The notes beneath the pieces were generated by a model. That model saw only the letters and a list, made by a program, of their open reading frames with translations. It searched no databases and had not been told where the DNA came from. 64,000 nucleotides of DNA, from contig OZ025255.1 of the NCBI GenBank assembly GCA_964019135.1, positions 23,909,708 through 23,973,707 of the forward strand, read 5' to 3'. The position numbers and the translations under genes are program-made. Of the stretch, positions 34,287 to 46,200 are shown in pieces (within the stretch, counting starts at the first letter, position 1; every line of letters begins with the position of its first letter). The DNA comes from Arenicola marina. Its lineage: Eukaryota; Annelida; Polychaeta; Arenicolidae.

Positions 34287-35265
34287 AACACTTCACGTGC
34301 CAGGCGCAAAATATAACCCTTGAATGCCTTACATGCATATGGTGATTACATTCTCACGATATTCTGTGTCATTTCATCTTAATATAAAAAAAACACGAAA
34401 TCTCCATTTAATACATTACATTTCTAATGCAATGTTTACTTTTATTGAAATCACACAAAAAGTAACTACTTCATCACAGTCAGCCGGTGTAAATATCACA
34501 GGGAGCGAGACGGGAACCCACATACAAACACGTGAAGACAAAGGCGAAGAAGCCAAAGAACCTGGAATTAAATCCTGCAATTGATTGAATCAATCAATCA
34601 CAGACGAGCAATGTACAAACGATAGCCGAAGATCAACAAAAACAAAACTAATGCAAACGAGAACATAAATTATACAAAGAAACACACTTCCCGTCGTTTT
34701 CAGAAGGGGTGACATGTCCCGACTATTTCAAGACCACAAACATACCTATCATGTGGAAAGGTACGAAAATAACAAACTTAACAAATACATAAGAAATAAA
34801 ATGAAACTGTAATATAGAAGAAAAAATACATCATGAGCATACACGTTTTATAACGGCCTTAAAAGAATACCACCATTGTCAAAATGTTGCAATATAAGAA
34901 AAGCGGAACATTATAATGATAATCGCTTTAGAATATGAGCTGTATGAAGTGACAGTCAAACCAGCTGACCAAGGAACATGAATACTCCCCACACCAACAC
35001 CATCTTTCTCTCGAACCATCTCGTAGCTAAGCACATTAAGCTTGCGCCCAGTGTCCTAGACCTGACAGAACTACTATGCAAATTTAAACACATTTCCTTG
35101 GCTAAAACTATTGTTTCTTATTCTACGGTGCTTGATATCGTCTTAACGGTCAGGCTGTACTACACCGCCTGGACTGTCACACTTCACACACCAGTGTCAG
35201 GACCAACATGGGCTGTTTATATATACAAAGATATATACAAAACACAAAAACAGTATTCTTATTGC
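34287..35265. other. AT-rich interval without recognisable gene
   Basis: The longest open frame is about 100 codons of ordinary-looking sequence. No domain, splice pattern or conserved motif is visible. Confidence 0.4.
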
Positions 35266-38200
35266 GTGGCGCTACCACTCTGTCAGGGCTAGAGTCGAGC
35301 GTGCTACCACTCCGTCAGGGCTAGAGTCGAGTGTGCTACCACTCCGTCAGGGCTGGAGTCGAGTGTGCTACCATTCTGTCAGGGCTGGAGTCGAGTGTGC
35401 TACCACTCCGTCAGGGCTGGAGTCGAGTGTGCTACCATTCTGTCAGGGCTGGAGTCGAGTGTGCTACCACTCTGTCAGGGCTAGTATCGAGTATGCTACC
35501 ACTCCGTCAGGGCTGGAGTCGAGTGTGTTCCCACTCCGTCAGGGCTGGAGTCGAGTGTGCTACCACTCTGTCAGGGCTGGAGTCAAGTGTGCTACTCTGT
35601 CCGGGCTGGAGTCGAGTGTGCTACTGTCAGGGATGGAGTCGAGTATGCTACCACTCCGTCAGGGCTAGAGTCGAGTATGCTACCACTCTGTCAGGGCTAG
35701 TGTCGAGTATGCAACCACTCTGTCAGGGCTGGAGTCAAGTGTGCTACCACTCTGTCAGGGCTGGAGTCGAATGTGCTACCACTCTGTCAGGGCTAGTGTC
35801 GAGTATGCTACCACTCCGTCAGGGCTGGAGTCGGAGTGTGCTACCACTCTGTCAGGGCTGGAGTCAAGTGTGCTACTCTGTCCGGGCTGGAGTCGAGTGC
35901 GCTACTGTCAGGGATGGAGTCGAGTGTGCTACCACTCCGTCAGGGCTGGAGTCGAGTGTGCTATCACTCCGTCAAGGCTAGTGTCGATTGTGCTACCACT
36001 CCGTCAGGGCTAGTGTCGATTGTGCTACCACTCTGTCAGGGCTAGTGTCGAGTGTGCTATCACTCCGTCAGGCTGGAGTCGAGTGTGCTACTGTCAGGGC
36101 TGGAGTCGAGTGTGCTACCACTCTGTCAGGGATGGAGTCAAGTGTGCTACTCTGTCCGGGCTGGAGTCAAGTGTGCTACTGTCAGGGCTGGAGTCGAGTG
36201 TGCTACCACTCTGTCAGGGCTGGAGTCGGAGTGTGCTAGCACTCTGTCAGGGCTTGAGTCAAGTGTGCTACTCTGTCCGGGCTGGAGTCGAGTGTGCTAT
36301 CACTCCGTCAAGGCTAGTGTCGATTGTGCTACCACTCCGTCAGGGCTAGTGTCGATTGTGCTACCACTCTGTCAGGGCTAGTGTCGAGTGTGCTACTCTG
36401 TCCGAGCTGGAGTCGAGTGTGCTACTGTCAGGGCTGGAATCGAGCGCTCTACCAGTCTGTCCGGGCTGCAGTCGAGTGTGCTACCACTCTGGCAGGGCTG
36501 GAACCTACTGTCACAACAGTCTGTCAGGGCTCGAGTCGAGCGCCCTACCACTCTGTCAGAGCTGGAGTCGAGCGTGCTACGCTGTCCGGGCTGGAGTCGA
36601 ATGTGCTACTGTCAGGGCTGGAATCGAGTGTGCTACCACTCTGTCAGGGCTGGCGCCAAGTGTGCTACTCTGTCCGGGCTGGAGTTGAGTGTGCTACTGT
36701 CAGGACTGGAGTCGAGTGCCCTACCACTCTGTCAGGGCTGGAGTCGAGTGTGCTACTCTGTCCGGGCTGGAGTCGAGCGCTCTACCAGTCTGTCCGGGCT
36801 GCAGTCGAGTGTGCTACCACTCTGTTAGGGCTGGAGGCGAGTGTGCTACCACTCTGTCCGGGATAGAGTCGAGTTTGCTACCACTCTGTCCGATCTAGAG
36901 TCGAGTGTGCTACCCCTCTGTTCAGGCTGCAGTCTACTGTCACAACAGTCTGTCAGGGCTCGAGTCGAGCGCCCTACCACTCTGTCAGGGCTGAAGTCGA
37001 GTGTGATACCACTCTGTCCGGACTAGAGTCGAGTGCACTACCACTCTGTTCAGGCTGCCGTCTACTGTCACAACAGTCGGTCAGGACTCGGAGTCGAGCG
37101 CCCTACCACTCTGTCAGAGCTGGAGTCGAGCGTGCTACTCTGTCCGGGCTGGAGTCGAGTGTGCTACTGTCAGGGCTGGAGTCGAGTGTGCTACCACTCT
37201 GGCAGGGCTGGAGTCGACTGTGCTACCATTCTGTCAGGGCTGGAGTCAAGTGTGCTACTCTGTCCGGACTGGAGTCAAGTGTGCTACTGTCAGGGCTGGA
37301 GTCGAGTGTGCTACTCTGTCCGGGCTGTCAGCGCTGGAGTCGAGTGTGCTACCACTCTGGCAGGGCTGGAGTCGAGTGTGCTACCACTCTGTCAGGGCTG
37401 GAGTCAAGTGTGCTACTCTGTCCGGACTGGAGTCAAGTGTGCTACTGTCAGGGTTGGAGTCGAGTGTGCTACCACTCTGTCAGGGCTGGAGTCAAGTGAG
37501 CTACTCTGTCCGGGCTGGAGTCAAGTGTGCTACTGTCAGGGCTGGAGTCGAGTGTGCTACCACTCTGTCAGGGCTGGAGTCAAGTGAGCTACTCTGTCCG
37601 GGCTGGAATCGAGTATGCTACTGTCAGGCCTGGAGTCGAGTGTGCTACCACTCTGTCAGGGCTGGAGTCAAGTGTGCTACTCTGTCCGGGCTGGAGTCAA
37701 GTGTGCTACTGTCAGGGCTGGAGTCGAGTGTGCTACTCTGTCCGGGCTGTCAGGGCTGGAGTCGAGTGTGCTACCACTCTGGCAGGGCTGGAGTCGAGTA
37801 TGGTACCACTCTGTCCGGGCTCGAGTCGAGTGTGCTACCACTCTGTCCGAGCTAGAGTCGAGTGTGGTACCATCTGTTCAGGCTGCAGTCTACTGTCACA
37901 ACAGTCTGTCAGAGCTCGAGTCGAGTGCCCTACCACTCTGTCAGGGCTGGAGTCGAGTGTGATACCACTCTGTCCGGGCTAGAGTCGAGTGTGCTACCAC
38001 TCTGTTCGGGCTGCAACCTACTGTCACAACAGTCTGTCAGGGCTCGAGTCGAGCGCCCTACCACTCTGTCAGAGTTGGAATCGAGCGTGCTACTCTGTCC
38101 GGGCTGGAGTCGAGTGTGCTACTGTCAGGGCTGGAGTCGAGTGTGCTACCACTCTGGCAGGGCTGGAGTCGACTGTGCTACCACTCTGTCAGGGCTGGAG

Positions 38201-39137
38201 TCAAGCGCCCTACCACTCTGTCAGGGCTAGAGTCAAGTGTGCTACCAATCTGTCAGGGCTGAAGTCGAGTGTGTTACCACTCTGTCAGGGCTAGTGCCGA
38301 GCGCGCTACCACTCTGTCAGGGCTGAAGTTCCACTCTGGTAGGGCTAGAGTAGAGTGCTCGACCCCTTTGTCCGGGCTGGCGTCGAGTGTGTTACCACTG
38401 TGTCAGGGCTGGAGTCGAGTGCCACACCACTCTGTTAGGGCTAGAGTCGAGTGTGCTATCACTGGAATGGAATGTTTGTGTTTTAGGCCACTTTTTGTGC
38501 ACATACAGGCTAAATTGGGCCAAGGAACCTCCCGAGACGATGAAGGATGAAGGAATGAAACATGCCCCAGATATCACTCTGTTAGGGCTGTAGTCGGACA
38601 CTCGACCACTGTGTCAAGGCTGGAGTCAAGTGTGCTACCACTCTCTCAGGGCTAGAATCGAGTGTGGTACCACTCTGTCAGGGCTGGAGTCGAGCACTCT
38701 ACGACTCTGTCAGGGCTGGAGTCGAGTGTGCTACCACTCTGTCAGGGCTGGAGTCAAGTGTGCTACCACTCTGTCAGGGCTGCAGTCGAGTGTGCTACAA
38801 CTCTGTCAGGGCTGGTGTCGAGTGTGCTACCACTCTGTCAGGGCTGGAGACGAGTGTGCTACCACTCTGTCAGGGCTGGAGTCGAGTGTGCTACCACTCT
38901 GTCAGGGCTGGAGACGAGTGTGCTACCACTCTGTCAGGGCTGGAGTCGAGTGTGCTACCACTCTGTCAGGGCTGGAGTCGAGTGTGCTACCACTCTGTTA
39001 GAGCTGGAGTCGAGTGAGCGACCACTCTGTCAGGGCTGGAGTCGAGCGCGTTACCACTCTGTCCGAAATAGAGTGGCTCTAGAACGTTATCACTCTTTCA
39101 GGGCTGGCGTCGAGCACTCTACGAATCTGTCAGGGAG
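35266..39137 (+). repeat. 32-bp minisatellite array, 3.9 kb
   Basis: About 120 copies built on ctaccactctgtcagggctg followed by gagtcgagtgtg. Shortened variants (ctactctgtccgggctgg, ctactgtcagggctgg) recur in fixed order between 35580 and 38130, a higher-order pattern. Since 32 is not a multiple of three and the unit has no stops, all three + frames stay open for hundreds of codons. These are artefacts of the repeat. A SINE interrupts the array at 38464-38571. Confidence 0.97.
38464..38571 (-). mobile_element. SINE fragment (family E body) inserted in the 32-bp array
   Basis: Non-repeat DNA with gctaaattgggccaagg and gatgaaggatgaa, related to 30395-30545, bounded by tatcact at 38457-38463 and 38572-38578, which may be a short target duplication. 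Confidence 0.7.
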
Positions 39138-39881
39138 CCGCAAAAATGTTGCCCCAAGTATTAACATTCGTTTTTGAAACAACAGGGTCGGCAGGGGGTA
39201 AACATTTGCAGGATTACCACCCACCTATATTAGCCACGCAGCTACCATTGCTGGTCTAGATATCGAACTATAGATTGCTCTTCAAAGAAAATTGTATTGA
39301 CCGTCATTCGCGGAAATAATACGCACGAGATCAAACAGGCAAACATAAAGGAAACATAGCGCATACACGTTCGTTGTGTGGTCTAACTACTCGCTCTGGG
39401 ATCCCATATTTCGCTGAAAGTATACGTCAGTGTTTTTATGATGACACATAGCAGGGGGTCAGTTAGCGCATTCAACGGCGAATGTTCGCATGCTTGCAAT
39501 CCACATGGTTATATAGCGTATGTAAATGAGATTCGAAAACACTGTTGCTGGAAGATACTATCTATTAGAGTGAAACGTTTTTTTCGAATCTCATTAACAT
39601 ATGCTTGGCTGGGTGCAAAGACCCATTGTGTGTAAGGCAGGTGCTGCAGAGCCGAATCGATCGAACAGTCGCACACGTAGCCCCCTGGGCCACAAAAAGA
39701 CCCCTACAGGTTGGCACAGCTGGCTGGCTTTGCCCTTTTACTTCGGATACACATATCTAGGGATCCCCATATTATAGCTGATTCAGCAACTTGTGCTTAT
39801 AAGGAATTTAAGCCATCAATATAAGTCTGACGCCAAAAATGGTATTGGGGGGTAAGAAAATGACTTTTACTCATTGGCCAA
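39138..39881. other. Interval without recognisable gene
   Basis: Lies 3' of the cyclin gene. A hairpin is formed by aatgagattcgaaaa (about 39528) and ttttcgaatctcatt (about 39582). I see no clear AATAAA for the cyclin gene on the - strand. Confidence 0.4.
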
Positions 39882-40233
39882 TCACCGACTCTCTTCGTCG
39901 TACACGGAGTCGTAGAGCTCCAGAACAGAGTCCTGGTCGAAGCAGTCCTGAAGCAGGCAATCCACGAGCGCTTGGAAGTCCTTCAAACAGTTGTCCCGCG
40001 CCAGCTTATTATCCACCGGGACGTGGCTATCCTCCACGGCACTACTGCTGCCGGCAGTGCCGAGGTTGCTGCTGCTCTTGGTGGTGGTTGAGGTAGTGGT
40101 GGCGGTGTTGGTCATTAGAATAGTGTCGGCCAACAAGAGGGCTGTGTCGGACAGGAGGCTGGGCAGGTACTGACACAGGGTGTAGTCCTGAAGAGTGAGC
40201 TCCAGCAGGTATCGACACATGGCCCGGCTTCTC
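39882..40233 (-). CDS. ccno: Cyclin-O-like exon 5 (C-terminus)
   Basis: Acceptor tttatgcag. Its first base completes an AGG codon, then RSRAMCRYLLELTLQDY. A long Ser/Thr/Asn insert follows the last conserved helix. The stop TGA is at 39884-39882. Confidence 0.85.
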
Positions 40234-43200
40234 CTGCATAAAGAAGACGACGAACGCATTGCGACACACACAAAAAACAGAAATAACTATCAGCACGCAG
40301 AGACAGAAAGATGAGCAATTATTTCAATTATTTATTGTCCGAATCATACGACCAGGGAATGGCCAGAATATGAAGGTAGAACGATTTGCGTTGTATTCAA
40401 CCTTTGCGCACGCATGATAGACCTTCCGGGGCAATACGATAAATGACCTGTGATTGGTTGGTTATTCAGGACGCTTTAACCACTTTTGGTCATATCGCGT
40501 CAACGGGAGAAGGAAGGAAGAGTGGAGCCATGTCCCCGGGGGTAACCCCCTACTCTTTACGAAGAACGACATGTAATCTTTATCCTGCGACCACACAGAC
40601 ATGGCCACAGCAGGGCTCGAACCAGCGATCCACGTGCCGTTAGGCTCTCAGGGGACCAGAGCACTCAATGCTCTAGCCCACTGAGCTGTCGCACCGGCCC
40701 CATAAATGACCTGTGAAACGATCTCTAGAGTGCGATGCCAAGCAGGACAGGAGTAACTAAGGATCGAATCTTAAAAGACTGTTTTGCGCGCACAATCTGG
40801 CAACGGTAGTTCTTTCACTTTAATAAATGAGTTTACAATGGTATGGAACGGTGTCCTGCGCGGGAACGGTCCCCCTGCGAATGACACGGGACTGAATGTG
40901 ATGATAGACATGACTCATCCCAAAGGGGAAAACCCGTAACTTTCGGCTGGCGGGCGTAAGCATGCAAGGACGCACGTGCGATGGCCTAAATTGTGATTGG
41001 TGCAACCGACGTTAGCTCACGGGTGTAGAGAGGGCGGTGATACGTCCGGCGTTTGTACGTCCGGCGTTTCAGATTTGCGACCACCGTTTCCGACCGCTTG
41101 GTGCAAACGGCCCCAGTTGCAACGGTCTAATGGACCCAGTCAGCCATCTATTGAAAAAATGGTGGATTAACCTTATGCCATCGGCCTTCGCCTGGTCGTT
41201 GTTTTGCCTCAGCTGGCATGCCGTGGCGTACTCGAGGAAGAAGCTGGCAGTGGGAGCCAGGAGGTCATACTGCAGCCGCCCCAGGATGAGTCGCTCCAGC
41301 TCCAACACCTGGTCGCGCTTGTAGGAGTCACTGCACATGCGCAGTAACTCGTCGATTTGTGGCGGGTACACCTCATCCTACATCAACAAAGGATGGCGTG
41401 TTGGTTACTTTTAGTAGGACGCGTTAACATCATCATGTAAATCGCGCCGCGAAATTGGGAAGGGCCAAATAAACTAAAAAATAATTTAAATGAAAAAATC
41501 AGAGTATGTGAAACAGCCATACTCAAGCGTTCCATAATAACCTGTCCGGCCACGCTTGTTTCATGCCACTAAGCCTAACCAGAACCCTAATACTAACCCT
41601 AACCCTGGCCCTAACCTAATCCTATCCCAACCCTAAACCTAACATACATGGGCTATTTACATAACAACCCCATTCGCTGCGCATGCGCACACGCTAGCCG
41701 GACACTTTATCACGGCGGACAGGTTATCATGCTACACCGGAGTCAATCTCACCAGGAGCCGTATTCATAAGACATACGTAGCTCACGTATGTCTCTATCG
41801 CTACTGCTGTCATATCTAATTGAAATGGCACGTAGGACACTTATGTCCGTGCGTCAGTAGCTGCACAAAGACTCTTGGATATATCCTGCGTAAGCGACAT
41901 GTGGTTGATGAATACCGCCCCAGCTTGACGGGAGGTACCTTTTTGGCTGCAACCAGCAGTGCGGTCACCCCGAGTAGCTGCAGGACTTCCTTGGCCACCG
42001 GGGTGAGCACCAGGAACCTGTCGATGATGTTGGCGGTGAGGAAGAGGCTGTCCTGCTTCAGGTGGAAGTGCCTGTGCACCTTGGAGAGCCAGTCTATCAG
42101 GTGTCCCCGCGAGGTGGCGCTCACCTGCATGAGGAAGATGACGCGGATGGTTCTCTTGGTTACGGGTACATGGGCAAGTCTAGATTCCAGTTTGATAGCG
42201 TTTCCATTGCTATTTCCCATAGAATAAACATAAGTGGCAACCTGTGTATAGGATTAATATGCTTGGGGTATGAACTTCTTTACATTTACATTTGTCAAAA
42301 CACTTTGTGTGGGAACTATTTTACAACATAATCTATAATGAAAGTGTATATGAATAAATATCCTGCTTTGTTCATCATTCCTTTTACCTAAATATGTCTC
42401 AAGTGTCTATTATACGGGGCATTGCAATTAACTGGCTTGATTAATTCACAGTTAAATGGTCAAAACCCCTACCTCTGGTTGTCTGTCCAAGCAATTCAAG
42501 GGGTGGTAGAAGATCTCGAGACTTTTCCGATGAGCGAAGAACTCATCGATGTAAGGTTCGAAACCGGAGTGCTCGGAGAACATCCAGGGCTGTGTACCGT
42601 AAACTCTAAAGTCTCGGGGCAGTTGTGGGGAATATAATAAAGTGTCGTTGTTGCGGTTGCCATGGAGACATCCTTGGGACAGAGAGAGACTCTCTAACGA
42701 GGCCTGGGACTCTCGTCGTCGTTTGACCGGCGCGCGCGGAAACTCATAGGGACTGGGGAGCTGCGTTAAGATACACATAAGAAGATATTTAGTGAACAGG
42801 CCTAAAATAGGAAATATAATAAAGGTTTAGTTAACTTAAGACAGAGGGCGAAACGTCTGATTTTTTTAAAATCTGAGATAGGAGGACTGATATTTGACAA
42901 TCCATGAGTCAAAATTGGAAAATCCGGGATTCAATCAAGAGTAAACATCCGTATTCCAATATCTGAGACATGATATTCGAGATCAGATATCCGAGTTCAT
43001 TTAAAAATTCCAAGGTCGGCCCCTGTGCAGGCTCATCTCTAACAATAACATATATAACTCGCACATAAACATGAAGATGCATGCGAACAGGCGACGTGTT
43101 TAATATCTACCGCATCGCTTTCGTAAATCTTTTTTTCTGTACATCATGATGCATTCGTGTACTCCATTACACGAGACCCTTGTGATTTTAACATACTTAT

Positions 43201-46200
43201 ACGTGTGTCTGCATGGTTTAAAGGGAAATGTAGGGCCCATATCATTTACATTTCTAGTGAAACTACAGGGAACTAACTATACATTAAACACATTTTTATT
43301 TTTTTGAAATCATACATTAGTTGAGTTCCAAGCACTTTTGCACGACCACCCAACTTGCCATGGGCACCCGCCTGAACGCGCTGATGATGACGTCACCAGC
43401 GATGAAGCGACCAATAGCTTTAGACGAATACTACCACCGGAAGCTATAATATCGACGCGGTTAAATGATGTAATTACATCGCGTTAGAGCTTTACGCGGA
43501 TGGTAACTCCGGATGTTTACAATATGGCGGAGCAAGAACAAACTTCTGGCGAGTCGGACAAAGAAGTTGAACACCGAATTTACACCAACTGATGATGTAA
43601 TCGCGTACCAGTTTGAACCCGTAAGGGATGACGATTGTGTATAAGGCGTTGTTTATACAGGTCTTTGACGCATTGCGTGGTAAGTGAAGCTGTGTTGCAT
43701 TAGAAGTGGGGGAGCGGGGGGGTGGAGTCACGGGTCCATCGTCATCGTTGGCAGGGTGCCCAATTTTGATTGGACTTGTAGAGGGGCGGGCCATGGTTCG
43801 GGAAGCGGCAGTCGATGGTGTAATTTGACACAGCTGCTGTCTTAGAAACTCACTGTCACTGAAGGGTGTACTAGAACGGCCGTATGGGTTAGGGTGGGTG
43901 GGTGGTGGTATATACGGGTGGTGGGGAGGGATGGAGGGAGGAGCGGTGCGTGAAGCTAGCCGGCCTGTCGACTGGCGAGTCATGTGCATAGTGTGCATCA
44001 GGGGGTGGAGGCAGGGGATGGCGATGGCAAAATATGATTTGAAAAGCTGCAGGATTCAGCTTCAACTTTATAGGTTCGTTTTGTCCTCTGCCATTGATGG
44101 TTAAGCGGAGGGGTCGTCGTCGGTGACGTCAACGCCTCAGGTGTTCATAACATGTCGACATTTTCTTAATGATGCTTTCTTTTTAAACAAAACGATTAAC
44201 GGCAAATAAATTGTATACCAACAGAGTTTAACTTTATATCGTATTGCAGTCTCCCGGTATTTTCTTTTAATAACATCGTAACACGGTAGTCTAGCATCAT
44301 AGCAGAGGGAAGTGAGCTGACAGCCGCGTTTGTATGAAGTCGTAAGGTGAAGATCATATTACTGCGTTTTCATTGGTAAAAAAGATTTTATACTTATATT
44401 TATACCAGGAGTCTAATGTAAATCGAGTTACAGATTGGCATTGTCACAACAGAAAAACCCGCTCGTAATACCAGCAATAGTATCGTTCTAGCCCTGGGGC
44501 CGCATTCATAATCGCCACTTAAGCTACGCCACTAGACTTGGCGCTAAGTGGAAGATTTGTCAAGCGATTTTCAGGTGCACAATACCTAAGTAGTCACCCA
44601 GGAAGTGGATTTCCTGAATTAAGAAAGTGCTAAAATTATACTGAATACGATTCCTTAAGCATGAGCACCTCCACAACGAGATGCTGAGGCTAAGGCGAAA
44701 ACGCACTTTTCTTGCTTAACTTACGAGGAGATTATGAATACGGCCCCTGGTACTCTCTCAGCTCCGTTTACGAGCTTGGCCAGAGAGGTATTACCAGGCT
44801 GGTTGTATATTCAGGACGGTTTAACCACGTTTGGTCATGTCGCGTCAATGGGAGAAGGAAGGGAGAGTGGAGCCGGAGCACTCAAGGCGAGTGTTCTAAC
44901 CCACTCAGCGATCGGGGCGGCCCTGTATGTACTACTATGCCTACTAACGTCCACGGACATGACAGGTAATAAGGTAAACATAGCGGTGGCCATAACAAAA
45001 CTTGTCAGCTTCTTTGGCATGAAATTGCTCATTGGGCTACATGTGAATTCTCTTGACAACAGGATTTTAAGTAAGCCAAATTATGTTGGGCCATGGTTGA
45101 AGCTGACGTATATAAGCTGATTTTAGGGTCCTCGATGAAACATTTCGTGTCAATTCTAAATATACTATTATTATAACAATCCAGTTCGTGGGCTCTAAAA
45201 TCGTGCATTGCCTGTTACCGAAAACCCATCACAGAAACAGATTCTGACCTGATCATGGTCACACGAAAATTCTGCCCTCGTTCACACCCAGAAAACCCTT
45301 CACCCCCTTCTTGGATCAAATGGTCCGTCCCTATGAAACAGATCTCATGATTAAGGTACGCCACCCATAATAGCAAGATAAAAGAGCTCTGTATTTGTGA
45401 TTATTTTATGAAAGTATACCCAATTACACACCTTCTGGTGAATTTTTAGGATACTTTACCATCCCGTTAAAAAAATATTCTCCATTTTCCAAATATACTC
45501 CTATTTCACAAAATGACCAAAACTTGACACCTACCACAAATATGTAATTTTGCTACAATTCAGCTCAAAATTAAGTCAATATCATCAGTAATAGCTCTTG
45601 GGAAAGCTTAAACCTAGTGCAATAGAGGAATGATATTCAACTATGTAAATAGTAGCCACAAAAAATAACAGAATGGCAATAATAAAGTGCAGTTATGCAA
45701 AAACATGACCGTTTTTGCCAAAATTCACCACCTTCACAAAATTGGCTATAATTTCCTCAAAAATGAAAATCATGCCACCAAACCACGTTTAAAAACTTCT
45801 AAAAACACGTCCTGAAACTTGAAAATGTTATTTCAGAAATATTTTTTGGAACAGCTTATTTCACGCCAATTATCAGTAAGTTACGCCTTGTGCTCACATT
45901 TTAATAAATCTGGTTATATATAATGGTCTCCGATATAATTATGATCTACACGAATGTTTTCTGAACTATTTACATGTTTTCTCCATGTTTTTTTTCTTGA
46001 ATATTCGGAATTTATCACGAAGAGCCATTCTCGGGGAAATACCCTGTGAATGACGTCACGAATTGGGGATTCCCTGTGAATGACGTAACGAGTTAGGGAT
46101 TCCCCTTTCACTGACACCCGCCGATGTTTGTCGATGTTTACAGAGGTCTTCTCTAAATCGCCGAAGTTTATTATACGATGTTCTATTTATTTTACCTATG

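Noticed and set aside
35331-37855. Long repetitive open frames (up to 216 codons) as cysteine-rich repeat proteins
   Set aside because: They follow solely from a stop-free 32-bp repeat, occur in all + frames, and have no start context or unique flank.
43492-43998. 168-codon Pro-rich - strand frame in cyclin intron 1, and a 22-codon + frame from ATG at 43524 behind CRE and CCAAT boxes
   Set aside because: No domain, no splice partner found; low-complexity proline codons. The promoter-like motifs (tgacgtca near 43389, ccaat near 43411) are suggestive only.
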